DNA of 64,000 bases, from positions 310,001 through 374,000 of the forward strand of contig JBBRNP010000001.1 of NCBI GenBank assembly GCA_038230255.1, in the 5' to 3' direction. Both the position numbers and the translations under genes were made by a program. Below, piece by piece: positions 1 through 10,602 of the stretch (the stretch's first letter is position 1; the number at the start of each line of letters is the position of its first letter). The notes beneath the pieces were generated by a model. That model searched no databases. It worked only from the letters and a program-made list of their open reading frames with translations, and was not told the origin of the DNA. This DNA is from AV40 sp038230255. GTDB taxonomy: Bacteria > Verrucomicrobiota > Verrucomicrobiia > Chthoniobacterales > UBA10450.

Positions 1-1
1 G

Positions 2-403
2 CGCGCGATCGCCACCATCGCGCGCACATTTTACGGTGAGCCATATCTTGCGGTGCCGATGAAACATCAGATCGATCATGTCGATCTTAAGTTGAGCGTC
101 GAATATTCCTGGCGACGCGGTAAATCGAAATGGGAGTCGCTCAAGATGAGCGCGAGCGGTGAACCGCAGCCAATTCTCGCCGGATCACACGCTGAATTCA
201 TCACCGAACATTATTGGGGCTATACCCGTGTCCGCGCGGGTTGCAGCGAGTACCGAGTCGAACATCCGCGCTGGAAAGTTTGGAACGCCGACACTTTTGC
301 ATTGTCAGCAGACGTCGCTTTGCTTTACGGCGAGCAATTTGTGGAACCCTTAAGCGCCGCGCCGCGGTCCGCCTTCATTGCCGACGGTTCCGCGATTCAG
401 GTT

Positions 404-427
<24 letters not shown>
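2..427 (+). CDS. DUF2071 (YqjF-like) protein, 5' end missing
   Basis: The reading frame is open from base 2, so the gene begins before the window and about 141 C-terminal residues are seen. The GTG at 53 is only an internal codon. The visible part begins RAIATIARTFYGEPYLAVPM, followed by an SVEYSW segment, a FITEHYWGYTR segment and a YRVEHPRW segment. That order is what I expect of the DUF2071/COG3361 family (B. subtilis YqjF type), a cytoplasmic protein of unknown function. The stop at 425-427 lies inside the end of the convergent aconitase gene, a 24-base tail-to-tail overlap. Family call fairly firm; role unknown. Confidence 0.7.
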
Positions 428-3265
<2,838 letters not shown>

Positions 3266-3274
3266 TTCACATTC

Positions 3275-3385
3275 TGTCATCCTGAGCGGATGCGAAGGAT
3301 CTCCCGCAGGGTGGTGGGATCACCCAATATAGTTTGCGTGATCCAGGCTTCGACCGTGAGATTCCTCGCTCTGCTCGGAATGACA
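3275..3385. repeat. Palindromic dispersed repeat, class A copy 1
   Basis: A 111-base element bounded by TGTCAT and ATGACA. The left arm (CATCCTGAGCG...GGATCTC) and right arm (GAGATTCCTCG...CGGAATGACA) are complementary with mismatches, and an inner GATCAC/GTGATC pair sits around the centre. Related copies lie at 12793, 31336, 35748 and 46985. It fills the gap between acnA and the peroxiredoxin gene. Confidence 0.85.
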
Positions 3386-3388
3386 AAC

Positions 3389-3883
3389 TCATTTTAGTTC
3401 GGCCAGTTTGGCTTTGATTTTGTCGAAATTCGGCAGCTGTTTCGCGTCGTCATTGCTCTCGGCGTATTGGATCACGCCATTCATGTCGATGATGAACGCG
3501 GAACGCTTGGGCACGCCGCCCATTCCGAGATTGATCTGGGGTAGAAACGAATCGTAAACAACCCCGTAATCCTTCGCGACTTTGTGCTCGTAATCACTTA
3601 ACAGCGTGACGCCGATCTTTTCCTTTTGCGCCCAGGCTTCTTGCGCGAACGGATTGTCCCCGCTAATGCCGTAAACCTGGGAATTCATCTGCTCGTACTC
3701 GCGCAGCCCGTTGCCGACACTGCACATTTCCTCCGTGCAGGTCCCCGTGAACGCCATTGGAAAGAAAAGCAGGAGCGTGTTCTTCTTTCCGAAATTATCG
3801 CTCAACTTGATCTGCTTCGGGCCGTCGGCGGTCTTGGTCGAGAGAGTGAAATCCGGCGCTTTAGTTCCAACTGCAAGTGGCAT
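3389..3883 (-). CDS. Peroxiredoxin (AhpC/TSA family, AhpE-like)
   Basis: Thiol peroxidase reducing hydroperoxides in the cytoplasm, 164 residues. The ATG at 3883 is preferred because AGAGGA lies about 8 bases upstream; a TTG six bases earlier is also in frame. The peroxidatic site is PMAFTGTCTEEMC, giving Cys49 with a second Cys at 54. The redoxin fold follows: ISGDNPFAQEAW, LLSDYEHKVAKDYGV and a late KRSAFIID strand. The spacing resembles 1-Cys/AhpE-type peroxiredoxins. Cys54 as resolving residue is only a guess. Monocistronic between a class A repeat and the rnpB promoter region. Confidence 0.9.
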   Translation of the reverse strand: MPLAVGTKAPDFTLSTKTADGPKQIKLSDNFGKKNTLLLFFPMAFTGTCTEEMCSVGNGLREYEQMNSQVYGISGDNPFAQEAWAQKEKIGVTLLSDYEHKVAKDYGVVYDSFLPQINLGMGGVPKRSAFIIDMNGVIQYAESNDDAKQLPNFDKIKAKLAELK

Positions 3884-3978
3884 AAACAATCCTCTAGTTT
3901 GGGTTTACGGGGGAAAATTCACTATAAGAAAGCAGCGTGACGCTGCACCCATTTTTTTCTGCAAGTTCCGGTCCGGAC

Positions 3979-4008
3979 TTCCTGCTTTCCTGCTTTCCTT
4001 ATTATGAT
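3979..4008 (+). promoter_or_regulatory. Promoter of rnpB
   Basis: TATGAT at 4003-4008 is a good -10 box placed about 10 bases before the expected RNase P RNA 5' end. TTCCTG at 3979-3984 is a weak -35 with 18-base spacing. Confidence 0.5.
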
Positions 4009-4016
4009 AGATTTCA

Positions 4017-4420
4017 CGCCGATGGCAGATGATCGCTGGTGAATCGCAAGGTTCGCTGGAGGAAAGTCCGAACACCATACGGCAGCATGCCACGTAGAAC
4101 ACGTGGGCAGTCCCGGCCCAAGTCGGGGTTGACGGAAAGTGTCACAGAAAAGACACCGCCGGTTCTTTGAAAGAAGCGCAGGCAAGGGTGAAAAGGCGAG
4201 GTAAGAGCTCACCGCTCGCGGAGTAATTCGCGAGGCACGAAAAACCCCATGCGGTGCAAGACAAAACAGAGGGAGGACAGCCGGTCCGCTAAGATCCTCG
4301 GGTATCGTCGCATCACGTCCCGCGATTGCGGGACGGGCGGTCCCGCGAAAGCGGGATTGAGATAAATGATCATCCGCGTGAGCAATCACGCTGACAGAAT
4401 TCGGCTTACCGCCATCTAAT
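4017..4420 (+). ncRNA. rnpB: RNase P RNA (bacterial class A)
   Basis: Catalytic RNA that removes tRNA 5' leaders. Hallmarks in order: GAGGAAAGTCCG near 4058; an ACAGAAA-type segment near 4144; GAGGTAAGAGCTCACCG near 4199; AGATAAATGATCATC near 4360; and ACAGAATTCGGCTTA near 4394. The outer helix P1 is visible as GATGGC at 4021-4026 pairing with GCCATC at 4411-4416. A long GC-rich hairpin around 4316-4355 (GTCCCGC...GCGGGAC and neighbours) fits a peripheral helix. Ends are good to a few bases. Reading frames overlapping it are not genes. Confidence 0.95.
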
Positions 4421-4423
4421 ATG

Positions 4424-4459
4424 AAGGGCGCTTTCGGAAACGAAGGCGCCCTTCCCTTT
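4424..4459 (+). terminator. Rho-independent terminator of rnpB
   Basis: AAGGGCGC at 4424-4431 pairs with GCGCCCTT at 4446-4453, followed by CCCTTTT. It follows the RNase P RNA directly and abuts the stop of the convergent aminotransferase gene. Confidence 0.85.
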
Positions 4460-5532
4460 TATTTCAGGACGTCGTCGAGGCAGCTGAGTAAATGCGACAC
4501 GGTCTCTTCGGTTTCGTCGCCCATGTTGGAGAGGCGAAAGGTTTTGCCGCGAAGTTTGCCGTAGCCAGGATCGATGACGAGGTGATGTTCTTCGCGGAGC
4601 TTTTTGGCCATTGCCAGAACGTCGACGTCCTTGTTGTTCCTTACGCAGGTCAGCGTCTTTGATCGGAAACCGTCTTCAGCGAGGAAATCGAAGCCGATCC
4701 GTTTCACCCAATCGTGGACGAGCGCATTGGTGCGCGCGTGACGGGCGAAGCGTGCGTCGAGGCCTTCTTCAAAAATTTCGTCGAGCTTTGATTGAAGCGC
4801 GAAGATGTGTCCGATGCTTGGTGTACTCGGCGTCATCCATTCGGCTTGCTGTTTTTTGAATTCGAGGAAATCGAAGTAATAGCCGCGGTCCTTTTGTTTC
4901 TCGGCGCGAGCGAACGCCTTCTGTGAAACAGAGAAGAGTGAGAAACCCGGCGGTAGCGCGAGCGCTTTTTGTGAGCCGGTCAGCATGACGTCGATGCCGA
5001 GCGCGTCCATGTCGATCTTCATCGCCGAAAAAGATGAGACCGTATCGACGATGAGCGCGACGTCCGGATATTTAGCGAGCGTGCAGCAAATTTCCGGCAG
5101 CGGATTCATCACGCCGGTCGATGTTTCGTTGTGGATCAGAGTAATGGTGTCGAATTTTCCGGACGCGAGCGCGCGATCGATCTCTTTCTGGTCGATGTGC
5201 TTTCCCCAATCGACTTGCAGCGGCTCGGCGTTCTTGCCGCAGCGACGCGCGACATCGAGCCATTTGTCGGAGAAGGCGCCGCACATGCAGCAGAGCACGC
5301 CGCGATCGACCAGGTTGCGAATCGACGCTTCCATCACACCCCAGGCGGACGAGGTTGAAAGAAACACCGGCTGCTTTGTTCCGAAGAGCGCTTGCAGCTT
5401 CGGATGAACGTCGCGGTAAAGATTTTTAAAATCTTCGCCGCGATGACCGATCATCGGTCGTGAGAAGGCGGCTAGCGTCTTCGCCGAGACTTCGACCGGG
5501 CCGGGAGTGAAGAGCTTGTCGTGTGGGATCAC
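4459..5532 (-). CDS. Class V aminotransferase (serine/alanine-glyoxylate type)
   Basis: PLP enzyme of about 357 residues in the SPT/AGT/PucG/class V group. The N-terminal KLFTPGPVEVS motif, the STSSAWGVMEAS cofactor loop, VDTVSSFSA with the PLP-contacting Asp, and TGSQKAL with the Schiff-base Lys (about residue 189) are all present. The GTG at 5532 puts the LFTPGP motif near the N-terminus as usual. A TTG start at 5592 would add 20 atypical residues. Neither has a clear ribosome binding site. Likely substrates are serine, alanine or phosphoserine with glyoxylate or 2-oxo acids; which one cannot be told from sequence. Confidence 0.85.
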   Translation of the reverse strand: MIPHDKLFTPGPVEVSAKTLAAFSRPMIGHRGEDFKNLYRDVHPKLQALFGTKQPVFLSTSSAWGVMEASIRNLVDRGVLCCMCGAFSDKWLDVARRCGKNAEPLQVDWGKHIDQKEIDRALASGKFDTITLIHNETSTGVMNPLPEICCTLAKYPDVALIVDTVSSFSAMKIDMDALGIDVMLTGSQKALALPPGFSLFSVSQKAFARAEKQKDRGYYFDFLEFKKQQAEWMTPSTPSIGHIFALQSKLDEIFEEGLDARFARHARTNALVHDWVKRIGFDFLAEDGFRSKTLTCVRNNKDVDVLAMAKKLREEHHLVIDPGYGKLRGKTFRLSNMGDETEETVSHLLSCLDDVLK

Positions 5533-5619
5533 GAAGAAAACGTCGAACGCCGAACCCTCCTTCGCAAGGGCTACGGCGCGGCAGGCGCCCAACGTCCAAT
5601 GCCGAAATCAGCAAAGGAA

Positions 5620-5631
5620 GATGTCGATCTT
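5620..5631 (-). repeat. Over-represented 12-mer AAGATCGACATC (representative site outside a coding body)
   Basis: This copy overlaps only the stop codon of the DUF421 gene and otherwise lies between genes. Exact + strand copies start at 834, 1385, 2024, 13618, 15198, 15918, 18588, 21369, 25507, 28733, 51475 and 55913. Exact - strand copies start at 5620, 7446, 34292 and 62754. One-mismatch copies start at 77, 5008, 6262, 13332, 21861, 26899, 29299, 33761, 37066, 40676, 41628, 42843, 43804, 44121 and 48144. Function unknown. Confidence 0.85.
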
Positions 5632-6142
5632 ATTTTTCTTTTTCGATAAAACTGATGTCACCGCTGCGCTCGACGTAGCCTTTGCGAATGTCTTTCAGAT
5701 TTTCCGTTTTCGCCGTCAATCGCAGGTCTTCTTCAACGTCGTGCCGGGAAATGTGATTGCGTCGCATGGCGCCAAGAATCAGATCGCCATCGTCGATGAT
5801 GACATCCGGCTCACCTTTAATGAGGCAACCGAACGTGTGCGAATAATAGGCAATGAAGGCCAGGAGCCGGTGCACCAGGACAATGACGACGCCGCCCCCG
5901 AGGGTCGCGAAGAACGCGGCGCTGCCATTGATCGCGCGTGAAAGGACCGACGCGAGAATGACAATTGAAACAGCATCGAACGCGGTCTTGCGCGCGAGCG
6001 AACGTTTGTGACCGATCCGGATCATGGCCAGCGTGGCGATGAAAACGATGATCCCGCGAAGCGAGATTTGCACGAATGTTAAATCTTTCGGTTCCAAGCC
6101 CAAACCGAGAAGCGGTCCGACGAAATTCCAGAATGCGTTCAT
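5630..6142 (-). CDS. DUF421 (YetF/YcaP-like) membrane protein
   Basis: 170-residue inner-membrane protein. Two or three hydrophobic segments (about 28-48, 57-75 and 78-100) are followed by a small cytoplasmic domain with the family's KGEPDVIIDDGDL stretch and the MRRNHISRHDVEEDLR motif. That is the core of the DUF421/YetF family, whose role in most bacteria is unknown (YetF-type proteins have been tied to spore or envelope biology in Bacillus). It is slightly shorter than full-length YetF (about 220-240). The stop codon overlaps the AAGATCGACATC motif. The 98 bases between this stop and the aminotransferase GTG hold no other gene. Confidence 0.8.
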   Translation of the reverse strand: MNAFWNFVGPLLGLGLEPKDLTFVQISLRGIIVFIATLAMIRIGHKRSLARKTAFDAVSIVILASVLSRAINGSAAFFATLGGGVVIVLVHRLLAFIAYYSHTFGCLIKGEPDVIIDDGDLILGAMRRNHISRHDVEEDLRLTAKTENLKDIRKGYVERSGDISFIEKEK

Positions 6143-6190
6143 AATTTAGAATTTTATCGCCTGGGAAAGGCTTGGCGAGTGTATCTCGAC

Positions 6191-6214
6191 CTTTGCCGCG
6201 CTTGCGCGGCAAAG
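6191..6214. terminator. Perfect 11-bp hairpin in a divergent intergenic region
   Basis: CTTTGCCGCGC and GCGCGGCAAAG form a perfect inverted repeat with a two-base loop in the 135-base gap between the divergent DUF421 and TPR genes. No T-run of note follows, so it may be a regulatory hairpin rather than a terminator. A one-mismatch AAGATCGACATC copy lies at 6262. Confidence 0.35.
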
Positions 6215-6277
6215 TTTCGCATGGCATAAGAGCACGCTCGCGCGAGCCGGATCGGCCGCGCAAGATCGACAACCGCT

Positions 6278-7078
6278 ATGCCCACAGAACCGCCATCTAT
6301 CGACGCCGCAGTTGAAGCGCAGGTCTTCTGGTTGCGCTTCCAAAAAGAAATCGCGGCCGCCCTGATTATCCTGATTCTGGCGATCGTCGGATTTACCGGC
6401 TACCGATTTTACACACACCGGCGTAATTCCACGGCGGCTGAGTTGTTAGGCAAGGCCAAGAACCCGCAGGATTATCAGGAAGCGATTTCGCGGTATCCGG
6501 GAACGCCGGCAGGCGCGAGCGCTTATCTGCTCCTGGCGGAGAAGCAGCGCAACGAGAAGAAGTTCGCTGAGGCGAATGCCACGTTGCAGGCGTTCATCCA
6601 AAAATACCCCGAGCACGATTTCGCGCCGACCGCGCAGTTGGCGATGGCGGCAAATCTGGAATCGATGGGCAAAAACGACGAAGCGCTCACGATTTATCAG
6701 CAGGTCGCGACCAAGTATCCGAATGCCTATCAGGCGCCGCTCGCTCTCATTTCTCAGGTGCCGTTATTGAAAGCAAAGAATCGGATCGACGACGCGCGGC
6801 GAGTTTGTGAAGAGATCCTGACGAAGTACCGGATGCCGGGCCAGCAAGCTGAAGCTACTCGCGATGATCGCATGGAAACCATTTGGGCTGGAGAAGCGAT
6901 GCGACAGTTGCGTTCGTTGAAGCCACCGGAACAGCCAAAGTCACCGCCAGTGTCTGGGGCAGGCTTGCCAGCGAAGCCGTCTGGGTCGGGCGTGCCGCCG
7001 ATGATCGCTGCGCCGAGCGCACCGCCGGCGACCGGGCCGGTTTCATCGGGCGCACCAGTGCCAAAGAAACCGAAATAG
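6278..7078 (+). CDS. Membrane-anchored tetratricopeptide repeat protein
   Basis: 266 residues. Residues about 24-46 (EIAAALIILILAIVGFTGY) form one transmembrane helix near the N-terminus, so the bulk is probably periplasmic. Residues about 60-190 hold tandem TPR-like helices (AYLLLAEKQRNEKKFAEANATL, AQLAMAANLESMGKNDEALTIY). The last 50 residues are Pro/Ala/Ser-rich. The layout resembles YfgM or YbgF-type TPR proteins that act as envelope chaperones or scaffolds, but no specific family motif decides this. It ends convergently with rpsI across a REP-like hairpin pair. Confidence 0.7.
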   Translation: MPTEPPSIDAAVEAQVFWLRFQKEIAAALIILILAIVGFTGYRFYTHRRNSTAAELLGKAKNPQDYQEAISRYPGTPAGASAYLLLAEKQRNEKKFAEANATLQAFIQKYPEHDFAPTAQLAMAANLESMGKNDEALTIYQQVATKYPNAYQAPLALISQVPLLKAKNRIDDARRVCEEILTKYRMPGQQAEATRDDRMETIWAGEAMRQLRSLKPPEQPKSPPVSGAGLPAKPSGSGVPPMIAAPSAPPATGPVSSGAPVPKKPK

Positions 7079-7081
7079 CGC

Positions 7082-7131
7082 GGAGGCAGGCGTGTCGCCT
7101 GCAGATCTTGAAATTGCGGCCGACACGGCCG
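7082..7131. repeat. REP-like inverted hairpin pair
   Basis: GGAG at 7082 is followed by the stem GCAGGCG-TGT-CGCCTGC (7086-7102) and, in the opposite sense, CGGCCG-ACA-CGGCCG (7117-7131). It lies between the convergent TPR gene and rpsI stops and may serve as a two-way terminator. It shares the tetranucleotide-plus-3-base-loop design with units at 27916, 44793, 45018 and 58283. Confidence 0.6.
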
Positions 7132-7142
7132 AGCAATTTGAA

Positions 7143-7538
7143 TTAGCGCTTCGAGAACTGGAAGCGTTTGCGGGCGCCGGGCTGTCCGGATTTTTTTCGC
7201 TCCTTCATCCGCGGGTCGCGTCGAAGCAATCCCTCTCTTTTTAATCCGCCGCGCAAATTGGCGTCGGCTTGAATGAGGGCCCGTGCGATAGCAAGACGCG
7301 CTGCGCCGGCCTGGCCGACAACGCCCCCGCCGCTGGCGTTGATGAAAAGATCATAAGTATTGACCATCTTCGCTGACTGCAACGGTTGAAGCACAATGTT
7401 CTGCAACGGAACACTCGGGAAGTAATCTTCGAAATTGCGGCCGTTGATGTCGATCTTGCCGCTGCCCGCAGTCATGCGAATGCGAGCGACCGAAGTTTTT
7501 CGACGACCGGTGGCGATAAATTCCTGTGCTTGAGCCAT
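7143..7538 (-). CDS. rpsI: 30S ribosomal protein S9
   Basis: 131 residues, normal length. Hallmarks: ATGRRKTSVARIRMTAGSG near the N-terminus, then GGGVVGQAGAARLAIARAL and the basic C-terminal tail ending RKRFQFSKR that reaches the ribosomal P site. Transcribed after rplM with a 10-base gap, the standard L13-S9 pair. An exact AAGATCGACATC copy encodes the KIDI stretch. Confidence 0.98.
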   Translation of the reverse strand: MAQAQEFIATGRRKTSVARIRMTAGSGKIDINGRNFEDYFPSVPLQNIVLQPLQSAKMVNTYDLFINASGGGVVGQAGAARLAIARALIQADANLRGGLKREGLLRRDPRMKERKKSGQPGARKRFQFSKR

Positions 7539-7548
7539 AAAAAATTAA

Positions 7549-7980
7549 TTAGGCGATCTTCACCGATTGGGGCTGCTGCGCGCTGTGCGGATGGGATTCT
7601 CCGCGATAGACCTTGAGCTTTCGATAGACGGAGCGACCGAGCCGGTTGTGAGGAATCATTCCGCGGACCGCTCGCTCGATTAGTAATTCGGGATGGCGAG
7701 CCCGGCGTGCGCGCACGTTCTCCGATTTGTGGCCGCCGACGAATCCGGAAAAGCTCATGAAACTCTTCTGTTCTTCCTTTTTGCCCGACACCCGGACCTT
7801 CTCCGCGTTGATCACAACCACGAAGTCGCCGGTATCGACGTGCGGAGTGAAGATCGTCTTCTCTTTGCCGCGCAATAGCCTGGCCGCCTTCACCGCGACA
7901 TGACCAAGCCCCTGATCTTTGGCATCGATCAGCCACCACTTGCGGTCGACTTCATTTGCTTTGGCGGAAAACGTCTTCAT
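7549..7980 (-). CDS. rplM: 50S ribosomal protein L13
   Basis: 143 residues from the ATG at 7980 (MKTFSAKANEVDRKWWLID). An upstream in-frame start at 8031 would put the promoter inside the gene. Family signatures are DAKDQGLGHVAVKAARLLRGK, SFSGFVGGHK and RGMIPHNRLGRSVYRKLKVY. First gene of the rplM-rpsI operon, with a clear sigma70 promoter just upstream. No strong Shine-Dalgarno is seen. Confidence 0.98.
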   Translation of the reverse strand: MKTFSAKANEVDRKWWLIDAKDQGLGHVAVKAARLLRGKEKTIFTPHVDTGDFVVVINAEKVRVSGKKEEQKSFMSFSGFVGGHKSENVRARRARHPELLIERAVRGMIPHNRLGRSVYRKLKVYRGESHPHSAQQPQSVKIA

Positions 7981-8002
7981 CGGCGTTTGGAAAAGGGCAC
8001 GG

Positions 8003-8031
8003 AAGCTACCGGTCAGGGCGGTCACTGTCAA
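8003..8031 (-). promoter_or_regulatory. Sigma70 promoter of rplM-rpsI
   Basis: Reading the - strand, TTGACA (8031-8026) is a consensus -35, with 17 bases to TAGCTT (8008-8003) as -10. This leaves a leader of only about 15-20 bases before the rplM ATG at 7980. Confidence 0.65.
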
Positions 8032-8083
8032 CCGGCGGAATCCGGTGGGGTGCTGGTATTAAAGGTGCTTTATAGAAATTATA

Positions 8084-8704
8084 ATGCGCCTCAGTATTCT
8101 AACCGCCGGCATCATCTTTTTTTCCCTCAATTTCGCTCAAGCCAAAGAAAATGCGTCCCCGGAAAATGATCCGGTCTCCGCCACCGCTGTTCTTCGCGAG
8201 CTCAATCTCGCCCGAGAGAATCCCAGCCTTTACGCGACATTTGTTGCCGAGTCGCGCCCGTTTCACATGATCGAACACGGCCGCGCGGTCGACGAAGCAG
8301 TCCGATTTCTGAAAAAAGCGCGGCCTCTCCCTCCGCTAACGCTTTCTACCGGAATGTCTCGCGCTGCCGCAGATCATTGTGCGGAACAAGTTGAAGGTCA
8401 GCTTGGACATGACGGCGCCGATCGGAGCAGTCCTGGGGATCGGATTAGCCGATACGGAACCTGGAGCGCTGGTTGGGGTGAAAATATTTCCTACGGTCAG
8501 AAAACCGCGCGTGGAATCGTGCTGACGCTCATCATTGATGACGGCGTCCGCTCGCGCGGTCATCGCAAAAACATTTTCAGTCCGAAATTCACTTACGCGG
8601 GCGCTGCATTCGGTCCGCATGCGCGATATCGTACTGTTTGCAGCATCGATTTCGCGGGTGGTTATGCCGAACGAGCCGAGGCGCTCGTTGCGCGGAACCC
8701 GTAA
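8084..8704 (+). CDS. Secreted CAP/SCP-domain protein
   Basis: 206 residues with a signal peptide (about 1-20, cleaved near NFAQA-KE). The CAP fold follows: VLRELNLARENPSLYA, GMSRAAADHCAEQ, LGHDGADRSSPGDRISRYG, WGENISYG and GHRKNIFSPKFTYAGAAFGPH. These cover the CAP1-CAP2 type signatures with the conserved His and Glu. Bacterial CAP proteins are extracytoplasmic and of largely unknown activity. The gene runs divergently from rplM and is followed by proS after a 76-base gap. Confidence 0.9.
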   Translation: MRLSILTAGIIFFSLNFAQAKENASPENDPVSATAVLRELNLARENPSLYATFVAESRPFHMIEHGRAVDEAVRFLKKARPLPPLTLSTGMSRAAADHCAEQVEGQLGHDGADRSSPGDRISRYGTWSAGWGENISYGQKTARGIVLTLIIDDGVRSRGHRKNIFSPKFTYAGAAFGPHARYRTVCSIDFAGGYAERAEALVARNP

Positions 8705-8780
8705 CAGCGTGTAATCGCCGCGGCGGCTAAGAAAAGTGCCGCTGGTCATTTCGCGCGCGACGGCTTAATTCGTTGTCGCG

Positions 8781-10307
8781 ATGTCGAATCCTGCTCCTCA
8801 AAAAACCGCCATTACTCCCCGGCGCGAAGAAGATTTTCCGGAATGGTACCAGCAGGTGGTGCGCGCGGCAGAATTAGCGGAACCGAGCGATGTGCGGGGT
8901 TGCATGGTGATTCGGCCGTGGGGTTATGGCATCTGGGAAAATATGCAACACCAGCTCGACGCGATGTTTCGCGCCACCGGTCACCGCAACGCTTACTTTC
9001 CGCTTTTCATTCCGCTAAGTTATTTCGCGAAAGAAGCCGAGCACGTCGAGGGCTTCGCCAAGGAATGCGCCGTCGTCACCCACACGCGACTCGAAGTCGA
9101 TGCCGAAGGGAAAATGAAACCGGCGAGCCCGTTGAACGAGCCGCTGGTGGTGCGGCCGACGTCGGAAACGATCATCGGCGCGAGCTACGCGAAGTGGGTG
9201 CAATCATATCGCGACCTGCCCATCCTGATTAATCAATGGGCGAATGTGGTCCGTTGGGAAATGCGGCCGCGTTTATTTTTGCGGACGACTGAATTTCTCT
9301 GGCAGGAAGGCCACACCGTTCACGAAACCGAAGCTCAAGCCCGAGCCGAAGCCGCGTTGATCCTCGAAATTTACGCACGCTTCGCCCGTGAACATCTGGC
9401 AGTTCCTGTTTTCACCGGCGAGAAATCTGAGAGCGAGCGGTTTCCGGGCGCGGTCCAGACGTTGGCGATCGAAGCGATGGTACAGGATCGAAAAGCGATT
9501 CAGGCCGGCACTTCACACTTTCTTGGACAAAATTTTTCGCGCGCGAGCGGCATTCAATTTCAGACCCGGGAAGGCAAGCAGGAATTCGGCTGGACTACGA
9601 GCTGGGGTGTAAGCGCGCGACTCGTCGGCACAGTGGTGATGATGCATTCGGACGACGACGGCTTGGTCTTGCCGCCGCGAATCGCACCGACCCAAATTGT
9701 GATTCTGCCGATTACCCCGAAAGAAGAAACGCGCGAACGAGTGCTGGAAGCCTGCGATGCTCTGCAATTGCAGCTGCGTGGAAAGCAGTTCGGAGATGCT
9801 GCGATCGAAGTTGAGGTGGATCGGCGCGATCTCGGCGGCGGCGTGAAAAATTGGGAAGGGATCAAGAAAGGCGTTCCGATTCGAGTTGAAATCGGGCCCC
9901 GTGATCTGGAGACAAGCTCGGTGGCGGTTTCACGTCGCGATCAGCCGGTGAAATCAAAATCTTCAATGTCGATCCAGGAGTTCGCCGCGGTCGCGCCGGA
10001 GATGTTGATGTCGATCCAGCAAAATCTTTACGACCGTGCAAAGAAATTTCAGGAGGAGAACACGCGCGTAATCGAATCCAAAAAAGAATTCTACGATTTT
10101 TTCACCGCCAAAAATGCGGGCAAACCGGAGATCCACGGCGGCTTCGCCCTCGCGCATTGGAACGGCTCGCGCGACGTGGAAGAACAAATCAAGAACGACT
10201 TAAAGGTGACCATTCGTGTAATTCCGTTCGGCGAATCCGAAGCGGGCAAATGCATTTTCACCGGCGAACCGAGCGAGCGCCGGGTGGTTTGGGCGAAATC
10301 TTATTAG
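8781..10307 (+). CDS. proS: Prolyl-tRNA synthetase, archaeal/eukaryotic-like type
   Basis: 508-residue class II synthetase charging tRNA-Pro. Motif 2 is visible as NQWANVVRWEMRPRLFLRTTEFLWQEGHT and motif 3 around MMHSDDDGLVLPPRIAP, followed by the anticodon-binding domain (QIVILPI...) and the extra C-terminal domain ending in AKSY. The absence of the editing INS domain, the motif wording and the terminal Tyr place it in the archaeal-type (ProS type 3) group. In that group a C-terminal zinc site is usual. Here the segment is KCIFTGEP, with only one Cys, so the site appears lost. Confidence 0.95.
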   Translation: MSNPAPQKTAITPRREEDFPEWYQQVVRAAELAEPSDVRGCMVIRPWGYGIWENMQHQLDAMFRATGHRNAYFPLFIPLSYFAKEAEHVEGFAKECAVVTHTRLEVDAEGKMKPASPLNEPLVVRPTSETIIGASYAKWVQSYRDLPILINQWANVVRWEMRPRLFLRTTEFLWQEGHTVHETEAQARAEAALILEIYARFAREHLAVPVFTGEKSESERFPGAVQTLAIEAMVQDRKAIQAGTSHFLGQNFSRASGIQFQTREGKQEFGWTTSWGVSARLVGTVVMMHSDDDGLVLPPRIAPTQIVILPITPKEETRERVLEACDALQLQLRGKQFGDAAIEVEVDRRDLGGGVKNWEGIKKGVPIRVEIGPRDLETSSVAVSRRDQPVKSKSSMSIQEFAAVAPEMLMSIQQNLYDRAKKFQEENTRVIESKKEFYDFFTAKNAGKPEIHGGFALAHWNGSRDVEEQIKNDLKVTIRVIPFGESEAGKCIFTGEPSERRVVWAKSY

Positions 10308-10356
10308 GCTCGATCTAATTGACGCAGCACGAGGCTGTCGTTTATTTCCGCTCCTG

Positions 10357-10602
10357 ATGGAATTAAAGCTCTACAGCCGCGAATGGTGTTCGTGGTGCAT
10401 CGATGCCAAGGAATATCTGGAAGCTCACGGCTATAAGTTTACCGCGATCGACGTCGGCGAAGATCGACAAGCTTACGAGGAAATGAAGGAACTCTCCGAG
10501 CAAACGTATGTGCCGACGTTTGTGGCCGGCGACCACGTGCTGGCAAATTTCGATACCGATCAGTTGGAAAAATTCCTGAGCGAGCATCAAATCAATCCGT
10601 AA
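10357..10602 (+). CDS. Glutaredoxin
   Basis: 81 residues, a full small glutaredoxin fold. It carries the dithiol active site Cys11-Ser-Trp-Cys14, the cis-proline loop TYVPTF (about 53-58) and a GDHVLANFDTDQL C-terminal part. It reduces disulfides or glutathione-type mixed disulfides in the cytoplasm. Its stop codon overlaps the next gene's ATG by one base (TAATG), so the two are probably translationally coupled. Confidence 0.9.
   Translation: MELKLYSREWCSWCIDAKEYLEAHGYKFTAIDVGEDRQAYEEMKELSEQTYVPTFVAGDHVLANFDTDQLEKFLSEHQINP

Noticed and set aside
3922..4389. 155-residue - strand frame over the RNase P RNA
   Set aside because: The DNA is explained by rnpB, with its P1 helix, conserved cores, promoter and terminator.
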